Below are positions 40,746-49,425 of a stretch of 64,000 bases of DNA, one piece after another (position 1 is the stretch's first letter; each line of letters begins with the position of its first letter). The notes under the pieces were generated by a model. That model saw nothing but the letters and a program-made list of their open reading frames with translations, searched no databases and was not told where the DNA came from. Origin of the DNA: Candidatus Uhrbacteria bacterium (GTDB taxonomy: Bacteria > Patescibacteriota > Patescibacteriia > 2-12-FULL-60-25). The position numbers were made by a program, and so were the translations under genes. The stretch spans positions 122,031-186,030 of the forward strand of contig JADZFU010000003.1 of assembly GCA_020854265.1 (NCBI GenBank), written 5' to 3'.

Positions 40746-42203
40746 ATGAATCGGTTCGCATCGCTCTTGGTGGTATTCATCGTCATCGCGCCGGTTCGGG
40801 TTCACGCCCAGGCCGACGCCGGCACCCGCATCGTCCAGATGGCGGAGTGTATGTCCGAGTGTATGGAGCAGCACGCCATGTGCGTCTCCACCAACGACAT
40901 CCAGGCCTGCATCCAGGACATCCCGTCCTGTCAGGCCTTGGCTTCGTCCGACGCCTCCATCATCCAGGCCTTCTGTGATGCCTGTGACAATGCCGCCGAC
41001 GGTTGTGAGGCGCCTTCCGAGGAGTCTCCGCCCGAGCCCGAGCCCGAGCGCGGCGCAAGCCGCGGTCGAACCGAAGGCTCGCGCGAGCGTCCGCCCACCC
41101 CGCCGCCCGTACGCACGGTCGAAGACCTGTGCCGCGTGGCCGGAGGAATCTGGGATCCGGATTACGCCGTGATCCAGAGCCGTCCGCCCACCGCTTCCGC
41201 CGAAGTCGACGACACCGAGTCGCCGTACGACGGCGAGGAGGTGCGCGGCGTCTGCTGGACGCGCGAAGGCGAACGTCTCGCACGTCTCTTGCGTGACGAA
41301 CGTACGTCCCGCATGGACGGCGACTCGCGTCTCGAAGCTCTCGTCGAGGAAGAGGCGGAAACGCGCGAAGCCGCGGACCGCCGTCACGAGGAGACGCTCG
41401 CGCGTATGGCAGGCGACCTCGCGGTCAACTCGGCCGACGACTACGCCAACGAGTCGCGCATCGAGACCCTCTTCTTCCACGTACTGTGTTTGCAGAGCGG
41501 CTCCGAGTACATCGCGCGTTCGTCCATTCCCGCCTCGCACTTCGAGTCGGTTCGAGGCGATCCGCATGTCACCGATCGTGGGTACGAATGTGATGAGGCT
41601 CGTTTCGGGTCTCGTCGCCGTTCGTACACATCCTCGGGCGCCGGAACCTTCGGCTTCCGCTTCTCGCTCATGCCCGGACTCGGCTTCCAGCCGCTGACGG
41701 CCGAGCAGACCATCGAAAGTCCGGTTCCGTTCTACCTCATGGGGGAGTTTTCCCTCACGGCGTCGATCGGCGGAGACTGGTTCGTGGACGGCGGTCTCGG
41801 CTTCGGCTATCCCTTCCCGGATTACCGCGGCCGCACCATGCTCGAGGGGATGTATCATCTCGGCTTCATGGCCTTGATCGAGAACACCGTCGCCATCGGC
41901 TTCGGTGGAACCCTCATGGAGCGCTACACCGACGTCTTCCAGTCCATCCACACCATCGGCGGCGGCTACCTCGAAGCGAACTACAACCTTCGTCGAGGAG
42001 GCTGGCAGCCGTACATCGGAGCGCGTATCGTAGTGGGTGTCGGCATACGGGCCGGCTACGATGCCGTGCTCGACGGAGCCGCGTTCATCAACCTGGGCAT
42101 CGCCCATCTCGATGCCGACGAAGGTCGCATCGACACCGTCTTCGACGATTGCGACACTCCCGAGTGCCGCGATACCCCAATCGGACGCGTGCAAGTGCCC
42201 TGA
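40746..42203 (+). CDS. Exported protein with second barrel-like C-terminal domain
   Basis: A 485-residue protein with a signal peptide (FASLLVVFIVIAPVRVHAQA). A Cys-rich helical region (MAECMSECMEQHAMC and CIQDIPSCQAL) and a charged Arg/Glu/Pro linker follow. A coiled-coil stretch near residues 175-225 (RLEALVEEEAETREAADRRH) comes next. From about residue 290 there are Gly/aromatic beta strands (AGTFGFRFSLMPGLGFQPL, GDWFVDGGLGFGYPF, VAIGFGGTLMERY, WQPYIGARIVVGVGI) typical of barrel domains. The chain continues 30 acidic residues beyond the last strand, so there is no C-terminal Phe signal. Same layout as the 36900-38405 protein. Confidence 0.72.
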   Translation: MNRFASLLVVFIVIAPVRVHAQADAGTRIVQMAECMSECMEQHAMCVSTNDIQACIQDIPSCQALASSDASIIQAFCDACDNAADGCEAPSEESPPEPEPERGASRGRTEGSRERPPTPPPVRTVEDLCRVAGGIWDPDYAVIQSRPPTASAEVDDTESPYDGEEVRGVCWTREGERLARLLRDERTSRMDGDSRLEALVEEEAETREAADRRHEETLARMAGDLAVNSADDYANESRIETLFFHVLCLQSGSEYIARSSIPASHFESVRGDPHVTDRGYECDEARFGSRRRSYTSSGAGTFGFRFSLMPGLGFQPLTAEQTIESPVPFYLMGEFSLTASIGGDWFVDGGLGFGYPFPDYRGRTMLEGMYHLGFMALIENTVAIGFGGTLMERYTDVFQSIHTIGGGYLEANYNLRRGGWQPYIGARIVVGVGIRAGYDAVLDGAAFINLGIAHLDADEGRIDTVFDDCDTPECRDTPIGRVQVP

Positions 42204-42235
42204 ACACCCATTCAAGGTTCGCCCGCGTCACTCTG

Positions 42236-42275
42236 CTCCCTCCTGCCACCCCCGGCAGGAGGGAGTTTTCTTTTT
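42236..42275 (+). terminator. Terminator closing the GC-rich cluster
   Basis: CTCCCTCCTGCC pairs with GGCAGGAGGGAG around ACCCCC, followed by TTTTCTTTTTG. Confidence 0.92.
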
Positions 42276-42300
42276 GCTGTCCGCACTTTACAGTTGCGCC

Positions 42301-43146
42301 ATGTTCGAAGGGATTGTCGGCCACGAAAAGATTCTGCGTATCCTGAAAAAAACCGTCGCCAATCCGGCGCCTGGATATGGTTTTTACGGTCCGTCGGGTT
42401 CTGGCAAGCGCACCATTGCGCGCGCCTTTATTGCAAAACTGATCGGTACGGATGTTTTACATCTCGATGCGCATCCGGATTTCATCAAGCTGGAGCGCGA
42501 AGAGGGCGCGCGTGAAATCAAAATCAAACAGACGCGCGAGGCAATCGGCCGTCTATTTCTTTCATCTGCCGCTGGCGGCTGGAAAGCGCTCTTGATCGAT
42601 GACGCGCATCGTCTCAACGAAGAATCGGCCAATGCGCTGCTTAAATCCGTTGAGGAACCGTCGGCGAAAACAATCTCATTTTTTATCACCGATCGTCCCG
42701 ATCGATTGCCGGCGACGCTCCGTTCCCGCTTGGTCATGATCCCATTTGGCTCAGCGGGTTTTCCCGGACGCATTAAAGCTCGCGAGCTTGATCCGGATAC
42801 CTTCGCGGACCGGGAGGCTCGCGCACGCTCCTTGCTCCAAACCGTTCTCAACGGACCGCTTGGGAAGGGTCTGGGTGAAATCGAGCGGCTGGCCAAAACC
42901 GCTTCTTCATCCGAAGATCCTGAGCGTTTCTGGCAGGCTGAATTGGACGAGCTTGCGCGCAGCTCAGCGAGCATCCTTTCATCAAATCCGGCGCTGTATG
43001 CCCGTTTTGGAAGGGGAATATCTCTTGCATGGTCGTGGATAGGGAGCGGCCTATCTCCGCATCTCGCCCTTGAATGGGCATTGATTGAGCCGTATACTAA
43101 AGGAGATTTATCCATTCCTTCGTTTCTTCAACCGTCCTATTTATGA
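42301..43146 (+). CDS. holB: DNA polymerase III delta'-like AAA ATPase
   Basis: A 281-residue clamp-loader-type ATPase. Walker A is GPSGSGKRT near residues 32-40. The Walker B region reads LLIDDAHRLNEESANALLKS with VEEP after it, and RSRL corresponds to sensor 1/SRC. Zinc-ribbon cysteines are not seen. It likely acts in the clamp loader, as a delta' or tau-like paralogue. TACAGT (42289-42294) ends exactly 6 nt before ATG 42301, which fixes the start. It overlaps the next gene by 4 nt. Confidence 0.85.
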   Translation: MFEGIVGHEKILRILKKTVANPAPGYGFYGPSGSGKRTIARAFIAKLIGTDVLHLDAHPDFIKLEREEGAREIKIKQTREAIGRLFLSSAAGGWKALLIDDAHRLNEESANALLKSVEEPSAKTISFFITDRPDRLPATLRSRLVMIPFGSAGFPGRIKARELDPDTFADREARARSLLQTVLNGPLGKGLGEIERLAKTASSSEDPERFWQAELDELARSSASILSSNPALYARFGRGISLAWSWIGSGLSPHLALEWALIEPYTKGDLSIPSFLQPSYL

Positions 43147-44216
43147 CCCGATCGCTCCGCTCTGCATGGTTCGTTGCACCGCTCATGGCGCTTGCGCTTA
43201 TGGGCCAAGGCTGTTTTGGCGGCGGTACCCAGACCGCAACCGGTCCTGATGGCGGAATATTCCGCACCAAGGACGGCGGAGAGAATTGGCTCCAGCTCAA
43301 AATCCTCAACACCGGATCCAAACAGGCGAGCATCCAAAACGTCGGTATCGCATCCATGGCGGCCGATCCCCAAGATCCAAAAGCGCTCTACGCAGGAACC
43401 GTAGAAAACGGCATCATCTATTCCCTCGACGGGGGAGATTCTTGGCAGCCGGCCACTGGCTTAACCACCGGACGTATAAATGCCATTGCCGTTCATCCAA
43501 AAGACAAGTGCGTCGTTTATGCTGCACGTGCCAACCAGATCATGAAAACCGACAACTGCTCGCGCGACTGGATGCAGATCTACTTTGACCCGCGCACGGA
43601 CAAGCAGTTCACGACCATTGTTGTTGATTGGTTCAACCCGAATGCCATTTACGCCGGTACAAGCGACGGTGATATCGTAAAATCTGAAAATGGCGGCAGC
43701 GCATGGCGCGTCATACATCGTGTGGATGGCATCCGCATCAACCAGCTCGCCATGGACCCGCGGGACTCGCGCATCATTTTTGGAGCCACCGACCGGAACG
43801 GTCTCGTCAAAACCACCGACGGCGGACAAAGCTGGACCCAGATCCGCCAAGAGCTCGATGCATTTGAGGGAGCCCGCCGCGCCAATATCGTGGTGATCGA
43901 TCCGTCGGTTGCCAACCGCATCTATACGGTTTCGCGCTATGGCATTCTCCAGTCCGACGATCTCGGATCCACATGGACTGGCCTCAAGCTTCCCACGCCC
44001 CCAGGCACGGTCGACATGAAGGCCTTTGCCGTGAATCCGCGTAATGCCCGCATGCTGGTATACGCAACCGACAAGGCTGTGATCTGGTCCGAAGACGGCG
44101 GGAACACGTGGACGCCCAAAAAACTTCCGACCAGCCGCGGAGCAGCTGCCCTGATCTACGACACGGCTGCTAGCAACCCCGCACTCTTCCTCGGCGCACT
44201 TCCACCCAAGAATTAA
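43143..44216 (+). CDS. Beta-propeller (BNR/Asp-box repeat) lipoprotein
   Basis: A 357-residue protein with a lipoprotein signal (LMALALMGQGCFGG, lipidated Cys about 24). At least five Asp-box repeats follow (RTKDGGENW, SLDGGDSW, KSENGGSAW, KTTDGGQSW, SEDGGNTW) with spacing of a sortilin/VPS10-type or YCF48-like propeller. It should be an extracytoplasmic, membrane-tethered binding or assembly protein. The ligand is unknown. It is coupled to holB by an ATGA overlap, an odd pairing probably reflecting gene order only. Confidence 0.85.
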   Translation: MTRSLRSAWFVAPLMALALMGQGCFGGGTQTATGPDGGIFRTKDGGENWLQLKILNTGSKQASIQNVGIASMAADPQDPKALYAGTVENGIIYSLDGGDSWQPATGLTTGRINAIAVHPKDKCVVYAARANQIMKTDNCSRDWMQIYFDPRTDKQFTTIVVDWFNPNAIYAGTSDGDIVKSENGGSAWRVIHRVDGIRINQLAMDPRDSRIIFGATDRNGLVKTTDGGQSWTQIRQELDAFEGARRANIVVIDPSVANRIYTVSRYGILQSDDLGSTWTGLKLPTPPGTVDMKAFAVNPRNARMLVYATDKAVIWSEDGGNTWTPKKLPTSRGAAALIYDTAASNPALFLGALPPKN

Positions 44217-44218
44217 GA

Positions 44219-44252
44219 TCAAAACTCTCCGCGAAGGCGGAGAGTTTTCTTT
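44219..44252 (+). terminator. Terminator before frr
   Basis: AAAACTCTCCGC pairs with GCGGAGAGTTTT around a short loop, followed by CTTTG. Confidence 0.9.
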
Positions 44253-44292
44253 GACGCAAGGCCCGGTCCATGGCATGCTCGACAGCGTTTCT

Positions 44293-44847
44293 ATGCCTAA
44301 CCGAATTGACGAACACAAACACGAATTCCAATCCGCGCTCGACCACTACCAGCAGGAGTTAAAAGGGATGCGCACCGGCCGCGCCAATGCTGCGCTGGTC
44401 GAAGGAATCCGTATTGAAGCCTATGGCCAGAGCATGGACCTCAAATCCAATGCCTCGGTCACCATTCCGGACAATAAAACCATCCAAATCGAGCCATGGG
44501 ACAAGTCGCTCGTAAAAGACATTGAGAAGGCGCTTATTGATGCCAATCTTGGCATGATGCCAAATGTCGCGGGCACCGTGATCCGCTTGGTGATGCCTCC
44601 CATGAACGAGGAGAACCGCAAAAACATGGTCAAGCTGGTAAATCAGCGCGAGGAGCATGCCAAAATCACCATCCGCAATATCCGCGAACAAATAAAAAAC
44701 ACCATCCAAAACGACGAAAAGGCCAAGGAAATATCCGAAGACGAAAAACGCCGTGAATTGGAAAAACTCGACAAGCTCGTCTCGGAGTGGAATGCCAAAA
44801 TCGAAAAAATCACGGCTGACAAAGAAGAAGAAATCATGACCGTATGA
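44293..44847 (+). CDS. frr: Ribosome recycling factor
   Basis: A 184-residue RRF that splits post-termination ribosomes with EF-G. It shows LKGMRTGRANAALVEGI, NASVTIPDNKTIQIEPWDKS and MPPMNEENRKNMVKLVNQRE. ATG 44293 (MPNRIDEHKHEFQ) gives the normal length; the longer frame from 44251 begins in the preceding terminator region. It overlaps glyS by 4 nt. Confidence 0.96.
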   Translation: MPNRIDEHKHEFQSALDHYQQELKGMRTGRANAALVEGIRIEAYGQSMDLKSNASVTIPDNKTIQIEPWDKSLVKDIEKALIDANLGMMPNVAGTVIRLVMPPMNEENRKNMVKLVNQREEHAKITIRNIREQIKNTIQNDEKAKEISEDEKRRELEKLDKLVSEWNAKIEKITADKEEEIMTV

Positions 44848-46235
44848 TCTCTCCCGAAAAAAAGATGGATTTACTGCTGTCGCTTTGCAAGCGGCGCGGT
44901 TTTATTTATCCCGACTCCGACATATACGGAGGTTTTGCCAATGCATGGGATTACGGTCCGTATGGGATTGAACTCAAAAATAATATCCGCGATGCATGGT
45001 GGAAGCGTTTTGTGCATGCGCGTGAAGATGTTGTAGGTGTAGATACTCCGATCATCCAGCATCCGAAAGTCTGGGAAGCATCCGGACATCTCGCCACCTT
45101 CAGCGATCCGCTCGTCGAGGATAAAAAAACGCATAAACGCTACCGACTCGACCATTTGCTCGAAGCACAAGGCGTGGATGTGAGCGGCATGTCATTCGAA
45201 CAAATGGCAGCCAAGGCAAACGAGGCGGGGTTAAAGAGTCCGGACGGGAATGTATTGGCCGAACCAAAACAGTTCAATTTGATGTTCAAAACATTTGTCG
45301 GCGTATCCGAGGATACCGCCGCCACGGCCTATCTGCGTCCAGAGACGGCAGCCGGCATGTTTACAGCCTGGAAGGATATCCGCGACACCATGCGCAAGAA
45401 GCTGCCCTTTGGAATAGCGCAGGTTGGCAAGGCATTCCGCAACGAAATCACGCCGGGCAATTTCATTTTCCGCACGCGTGAATTCGAGCAGATGGAAATC
45501 GAATACTTTGTAAAACCAGACCAGAGTCCGGCCATGTTTGAAATGTGGCTCGGAGAGATGAAGCGCTGGGTAGAAGACGTACTCAAGCTCGATCCGTCGC
45601 ATGTCGTGTACAAGGAGATTCCGGAAGCCGACCGCGCCTTTTATTCCGCGCGCACCATCGATGTCGAGTATCACTATCCGTTTGGTCAAAAAGAATTGTA
45701 CGGTTTGGCAAATCGCACCGACTACGATTTGTCGCGACATCAAGAATTCTCCGGCGAGGATCTCCGCTGGTTCGACGAAGAATCCCGCGAACGCTTCATC
45801 CCGCATGTCATCGAACCGACGTGGGGTTTGTCGCGTACGGTTCTCGCCGTCCTGTGCGAGCATCTCGACATCGACGAGGCGGAAACTTCCGAAGAAGGGG
45901 AGAAGGAACCGCGCATGGTTCTCCGCCTTCCGGCGCGTCTCGCTCCTGTAAAAGCAGCCGTCCTGCCGCTCCAAAAAAAAGACGGGCTGGCTGATCTCGG
46001 CAAAGAACTCGCACAAAAAATCCGCGCCGCCGGTCTCGTTGTCGAATACGATGAGAGCGGTTCTATCGGCAAGCGCTATCGCCGTCAGGATGAAATAGGC
46101 ACGCCGCTCTGTTTCACCGTAGACTATCAAAGCAAAGAAGACGGTACCGTTACCGTCCGCGATCGTGATGCCATGACTCAAGAGCGTGTCAAAATGGATG
46201 ATGTCGTGGCTTTTATCCAATCAAAAATCCAATAA
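44844..46235 (+). CDS. glyS: Glycyl-tRNA synthetase (single-chain type)
   Basis: A 463-residue class II alpha2-type GlyRS. MDLLLSLCKRRGFIYPDSDI and ANAWDYGPYGIELKNNI start the core; FRNEITPGNFIFRTREFEQM is motif 2; GLSRTVLAVLCEHL is motif 3. The anticodon-binding domain is in the last 110 residues (ARLAPVKAAVLPLQKKDGL). The ATGA overlap with frr suggests coupled translation. Confidence 0.96.
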   Translation: MISPEKKMDLLLSLCKRRGFIYPDSDIYGGFANAWDYGPYGIELKNNIRDAWWKRFVHAREDVVGVDTPIIQHPKVWEASGHLATFSDPLVEDKKTHKRYRLDHLLEAQGVDVSGMSFEQMAAKANEAGLKSPDGNVLAEPKQFNLMFKTFVGVSEDTAATAYLRPETAAGMFTAWKDIRDTMRKKLPFGIAQVGKAFRNEITPGNFIFRTREFEQMEIEYFVKPDQSPAMFEMWLGEMKRWVEDVLKLDPSHVVYKEIPEADRAFYSARTIDVEYHYPFGQKELYGLANRTDYDLSRHQEFSGEDLRWFDEESRERFIPHVIEPTWGLSRTVLAVLCEHLDIDEAETSEEGEKEPRMVLRLPARLAPVKAAVLPLQKKDGLADLGKELAQKIRAAGLVVEYDESGSIGKRYRRQDEIGTPLCFTVDYQSKEDGTVTVRDRDAMTQERVKMDDVVAFIQSKIQ

Positions 46236-46238
46236 TCT

Positions 46239-47516
46239 ATGAAACCGATCAAAAAATCCTTGAAAAACGGGATGGCGGCTATTGTCGTGCCGCAAAAAGG
46301 CGCCGCATCCATGACCGTTATGGTGTTTACGCGCGTCGGTTCACGCTACGAATCGAAAGACATTAACGGGGCATCGCATTTCATCGAGCATCTCATGTTC
46401 AAGGGCACCAAGCGCCGTCCTGATACGCAAAAGATCTCCAAAGAACTCGACCGTTATGGCGCCGAGTACAATGCGTTCACGTCCAAGGATCACACTGCGT
46501 ACTACATCAAGATGGATGCATCCAAAACCAAGCTGGCTGTCGATATTTTGCATGACATGCTCTTCCACTCAAAATACGATCCTAAAGAGATCGACCGCGA
46601 GCGTAATGTCATTGTCGAAGAAATCAACATGTACGAGGACAATCCGCGCATGCATATCGAGGATCTTCTGGAAGAAGCATTATTCCCGGATTCCACGCTC
46701 GGTTGGAATATCGCCGGCCCGCGCGAAGTCATCCGCACCGTGCCGCGCGAAAAACTCATCGCGTACCGCGATGCATACTACGTTCCAGAGCGCATGGCGG
46801 TTGTTGTCGCCGGAAAAATCGTGCCAGGAATTTGGTCTTTGCTTGAATCGACTTTTGGCAAAGTAAAAGCGCCAAAACAGGCTGCTGATAAAACATTCGT
46901 CCCATTCTGCAAACCGGAAAAGCTCGTCGAACCCGTCGCTTTTCAAAAAAAGGAGACCGAACAAGTTCAGCTGGGCATTGCGTTTCATGGATTGCCCGTT
47001 GGCCACGAAGATTTGGCGGCCGCAAGTCTGCTCGCCGATATTCTCGGCGGCACCATGTCGTCGCGCCTCTTCACCCAGGTCCGCGAACGCCGCGGCTTGT
47101 GCTATTCCGTCTACGCTTCTCATCAGCCGCTTGAGGACACGGGCGTTTTCAATATCATGTCCGGTCTCGACAAGTCGCGCATGGATGAAGCGGTGAAAGT
47201 CATCATGGATGAGGTGATGAAGATGACCAAGACCACGGTCGGATCCGACGAGCTCCGCCGCGCCAAAGACCATATTCGCGGCAAGCTCACGCTCGCCTTT
47301 GAAGATTCTTCGACGCAGGCGAACTGGTATGGCAAAGGCTGGATTTTCCAGAAAAATCTGGAAACACCCGAGCAGCGTCTTCGTAAAATTGAACGCGTTA
47401 CCGCTGCCGATATACGCCGCGTGGCCAAACAAATCTTCCGCAAAGAACACATGGCCTCGGCCGTTATCGGTCCATTCGAGAACAAAGCAAAAGTGGAAAA
47501 GCTGTTCGCATCTTGA
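46239..47516 (+). CDS. M16-family zinc peptidase (pitrilysin-like)
   Basis: A 425-residue M16 peptidase. The inverted zinc motif HFIEH lies at residues 47-51 and the third ligand is a Glu in VIVEEINMYEDNP near 127. The C-terminal half has the arginine/tyrosine pocket region RGLCYSVYASH used by processing-peptidase-like members. Family members degrade peptides or process precursors. No signal peptide, so it is probably cytoplasmic. It starts 3 nt after glyS. Confidence 0.93.
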   Translation: MKPIKKSLKNGMAAIVVPQKGAASMTVMVFTRVGSRYESKDINGASHFIEHLMFKGTKRRPDTQKISKELDRYGAEYNAFTSKDHTAYYIKMDASKTKLAVDILHDMLFHSKYDPKEIDRERNVIVEEINMYEDNPRMHIEDLLEEALFPDSTLGWNIAGPREVIRTVPREKLIAYRDAYYVPERMAVVVAGKIVPGIWSLLESTFGKVKAPKQAADKTFVPFCKPEKLVEPVAFQKKETEQVQLGIAFHGLPVGHEDLAAASLLADILGGTMSSRLFTQVRERRGLCYSVYASHQPLEDTGVFNIMSGLDKSRMDEAVKVIMDEVMKMTKTTVGSDELRRAKDHIRGKLTLAFEDSSTQANWYGKGWIFQKNLETPEQRLRKIERVTAADIRRVAKQIFRKEHMASAVIGPFENKAKVEKLFAS

Positions 47517-47551
47517 TCTATTTTCCTAAATGCGGTAGGAAGAAGGCGGTT

Positions 47552-48304
47552 ATGCGCAAATTCATCATCGCCAATTGGAAGATGCATTACGGCCCCATCA
47601 AGGCCGGCGCTTGGATCCGCGCGTTCCGCCGCGAACGCCTGCCCAAGGATCTTGATATCGGTGTCGCCGTCCCGCACGTTTCGCTGGCTGCTGCCCGAGC
47701 TTCGCTGGGCCGTGCCGGAGTACCATTGCTCGGCGGCCAAAACACCTTCTGGATGGCCGAGGGCGCCTTTACCGGCGAAACTTCGCCGGCCATGCTCAAA
47801 GAGTTTGGTCTCGATTTCTGCCTCGTCGGCCACAGCGAGCGCCGCATCCATCTCGGAGAAACCGATGAGATGGTCAACAAAAAAGCAATCGCCCTGCAAA
47901 AGGCAGGCATGCGTCCAGTCATCTGCGTCGGAGAAACCGAGTTACAGCGCAAAAAAGGAGAGACGCTCAAAGTCGTACGTGCCCAAGTCACGGCTGCCTT
48001 GTCCGGCCTCAAAGGCGACGGAGCCGTCGTTCCGGTTATTGCGTATGAGCCGGTTTGGGCCATCGGTACTGGCAAGCCATGCACCTCGCAAGATGCGAAA
48101 GTTGTCCATGAGGCAATCCGTGAAATCCTCGTCAAAAAATTTGGCAAAGCCATGGAAGTTCCGATTATTTACGGCGGTTCGGTTGATCTGCGCAATATTG
48201 CGGAGTTCATGTCCACCACCGGCATTGACGGGGCTTTGGTTGGCGGTGCTTCGCTCGACCCGCGCGGCTTCGGTCTTTTGTGCCGTGCAGCCGTTCCGGC
48301 GTAA
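47552..48304 (+). CDS. tpiA: Triosephosphate isomerase
   Basis: A 250-residue TIM barrel that interconverts dihydroxyacetone phosphate and glyceraldehyde 3-phosphate. The catalytic Lys is in ANWKMH (residue 11), the His in GHSERR near 93 and the Glu in YEPVWAIGTG near 166. ATG 47552 (MRKFIIANWKM) is the family start, with AGGAAGAAGG upstream. Complete and normal in length. Confidence 0.96.
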   Translation: MRKFIIANWKMHYGPIKAGAWIRAFRRERLPKDLDIGVAVPHVSLAAARASLGRAGVPLLGGQNTFWMAEGAFTGETSPAMLKEFGLDFCLVGHSERRIHLGETDEMVNKKAIALQKAGMRPVICVGETELQRKKGETLKVVRAQVTAALSGLKGDGAVVPVIAYEPVWAIGTGKPCTSQDAKVVHEAIREILVKKFGKAMEVPIIYGGSVDLRNIAEFMSTTGIDGALVGGASLDPRGFGLLCRAAVPA

Positions 48305-48313
48305 ACTACAATC

Positions 48314-49198
48314 ATGATCTGGGCTTTTGTCGCCTTCGGAATCGCCGTCCTTGCCTTTGGAGTCATGGGTTGGATTGTCGTTGGTCATTGGGCGGATATC
48401 CGCTTGCTCGACCCCATGTCTATCAAGGAGGAGCGCCTCAAACAGGAGCGCGGCAAGGTTATTAACCGCCGATTTGAACGCGCCAGCGCAGATCAGGCCG
48501 CTTCGCTGCAGCGTCTGGGCCGCACTCTCGTCAAAAAAACACGCGACTCATACCGCAAAACGTATCAGCGTATTGCGGCTATGGACCGCGTCTACCGCAA
48601 AGTGAAAAGCCCATTTGCTGCCATGGCGCCAAGCCAGCGTGAAAAAGTGGCCGCCTTTTTATCCGAGGCGCGCTCGCTCATGCGTGATCTCAAATGGGCT
48701 GATGCCGAACGCCGCTTTCTCGAGGTTCTCTCGATAGACCAGCGCAATATCGATGCATACAAGGGTCTCGGCACTATTTATCTCAAGCAAAAATTGTATC
48801 CGCAGGCGCGCGAAACCTACGAATTCCTCGTCAAAACAAAAAAGGCGGATGATGGCACCTATTCCGGCCTGGCCGAAATCGCCGAAGCCGAAGGAAACCT
48901 ATCTTCCGCCGAGAGTATGCGTCTTAAAGCGATCGAGGCGAGTCCAAAACAGCCCCACCGCCATGCCGAGCTTGCCCACTTCTACCTTGCCCATGACCGC
49001 CCGGAACGGGCATGGGAACCGGCCAAGCGTGCCAGCGACCTTGAACCGGGAAGTGCCAAGTACCTTGAACTCTCTTTGGAAGTTGCTATACTCCTCGGCG
49101 ATCGAAACGAGGCAAAAACGCGCTGGAATCGCCTGCGCCTGCTCTCCGACGATCCGAGTCGTTTCCAAGCCTTGAAAGACAAGGTAGATGCGCTCTAA
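48314..49198 (+). CDS. Membrane-anchored TPR-repeat protein
   Basis: A 294-residue protein with one N-terminal membrane segment (about residues 2-24), a basic helical linker and at least four TPR-like repeats from about residue 115 (ADAERRFLEVLSIDQRNIDA, AYKGLGTIYLKQKLYPQARE, SAESMRLKAIEASPKQPHRH). TPRs mediate protein-protein contacts; the partner is unknown. It starts 10 nt after tpiA. Two tRNA genes follow. Confidence 0.85.
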   Translation: MIWAFVAFGIAVLAFGVMGWIVVGHWADIRLLDPMSIKEERLKQERGKVINRRFERASADQAASLQRLGRTLVKKTRDSYRKTYQRIAAMDRVYRKVKSPFAAMAPSQREKVAAFLSEARSLMRDLKWADAERRFLEVLSIDQRNIDAYKGLGTIYLKQKLYPQARETYEFLVKTKKADDGTYSGLAEIAEAEGNLSSAESMRLKAIEASPKQPHRHAELAHFYLAHDRPERAWEPAKRASDLEPGSAKYLELSLEVAILLGDRNEAKTRWNRLRLLSDDPSRFQALKDKVDAL

Positions 49199-49207
49199 GC
49201 AAAACGC

Positions 49208-49283
49208 GCCGTTGTAGCTCAGTTGGTAGAGCGTGTCCATGGTAAGGACAAGGTCACCGGTTCAATCCCGGTCAACGGCTCCA
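49208..49283 (+). tRNA. tRNA-Thr (anticodon GGT)
   Basis: Acceptor GCCGTTG/CAACGGC, anticodon stem TGTCC/GGACA with loop ATGGTAA, encoded CCA. One base separates it from tRNA-Tyr. Confidence 0.95.
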
Positions 49284-49284
49284 T

Positions 49285-49371
49285 GGGTGGGTACCGAAGC
49301 GGTCAAACGGGGCAGACTGTAAATCTGCTGGCCTTGTGCCTTCAGTGGTTCGATCCCACTCCCACCCACCA
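49285..49371 (+). tRNA. tRNA-Tyr (anticodon GTA)
   Basis: Acceptor GGGTGGG/CCCACCC, anticodon stem GCAGA/TCTGC with loop CTGTAAA, a long class II variable arm, T stem AGTGG/CCACT, encoded CCA. Confidence 0.95.
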
Positions 49372-49372
49372 C

Positions 49373-49404
49373 GGAAACCCCGTCTGTATCCAGACGGGGT
49401 TTTC
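49373..49404 (+). terminator. Terminator after the tRNA pair
   Basis: AAACCCCGTCTG pairs with CAGACGGGGTTT around TATC. Confidence 0.9.
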
Positions 49405-49425
49405 CATTAGAATGAAATGCATAGT

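Noticed and set aside
36861..42215. Very long minus-strand open frames (450-550 codons) opposite the surface cluster
   Set aside because: They are shadows of GC-rich codon use. The plus-strand frames have signal peptides, lipoboxes, MopE repeats, ribosome-binding sites and terminators; the minus frames have none.
36593..42300. Assembly chimera as explanation for the GC jump
   Set aside because: Promoters of the TTGACA type, intrinsic terminators and codon style are shared with other accessory genes in the window, and the borders are clean intergenic regions. It cannot be fully excluded without reads.
48307..48312. TACAAT as a promoter for the TPR gene
   Set aside because: It ends one base before the ATG, so initiation would fall inside the coding region; the gene more likely shares the tpiA transcript.
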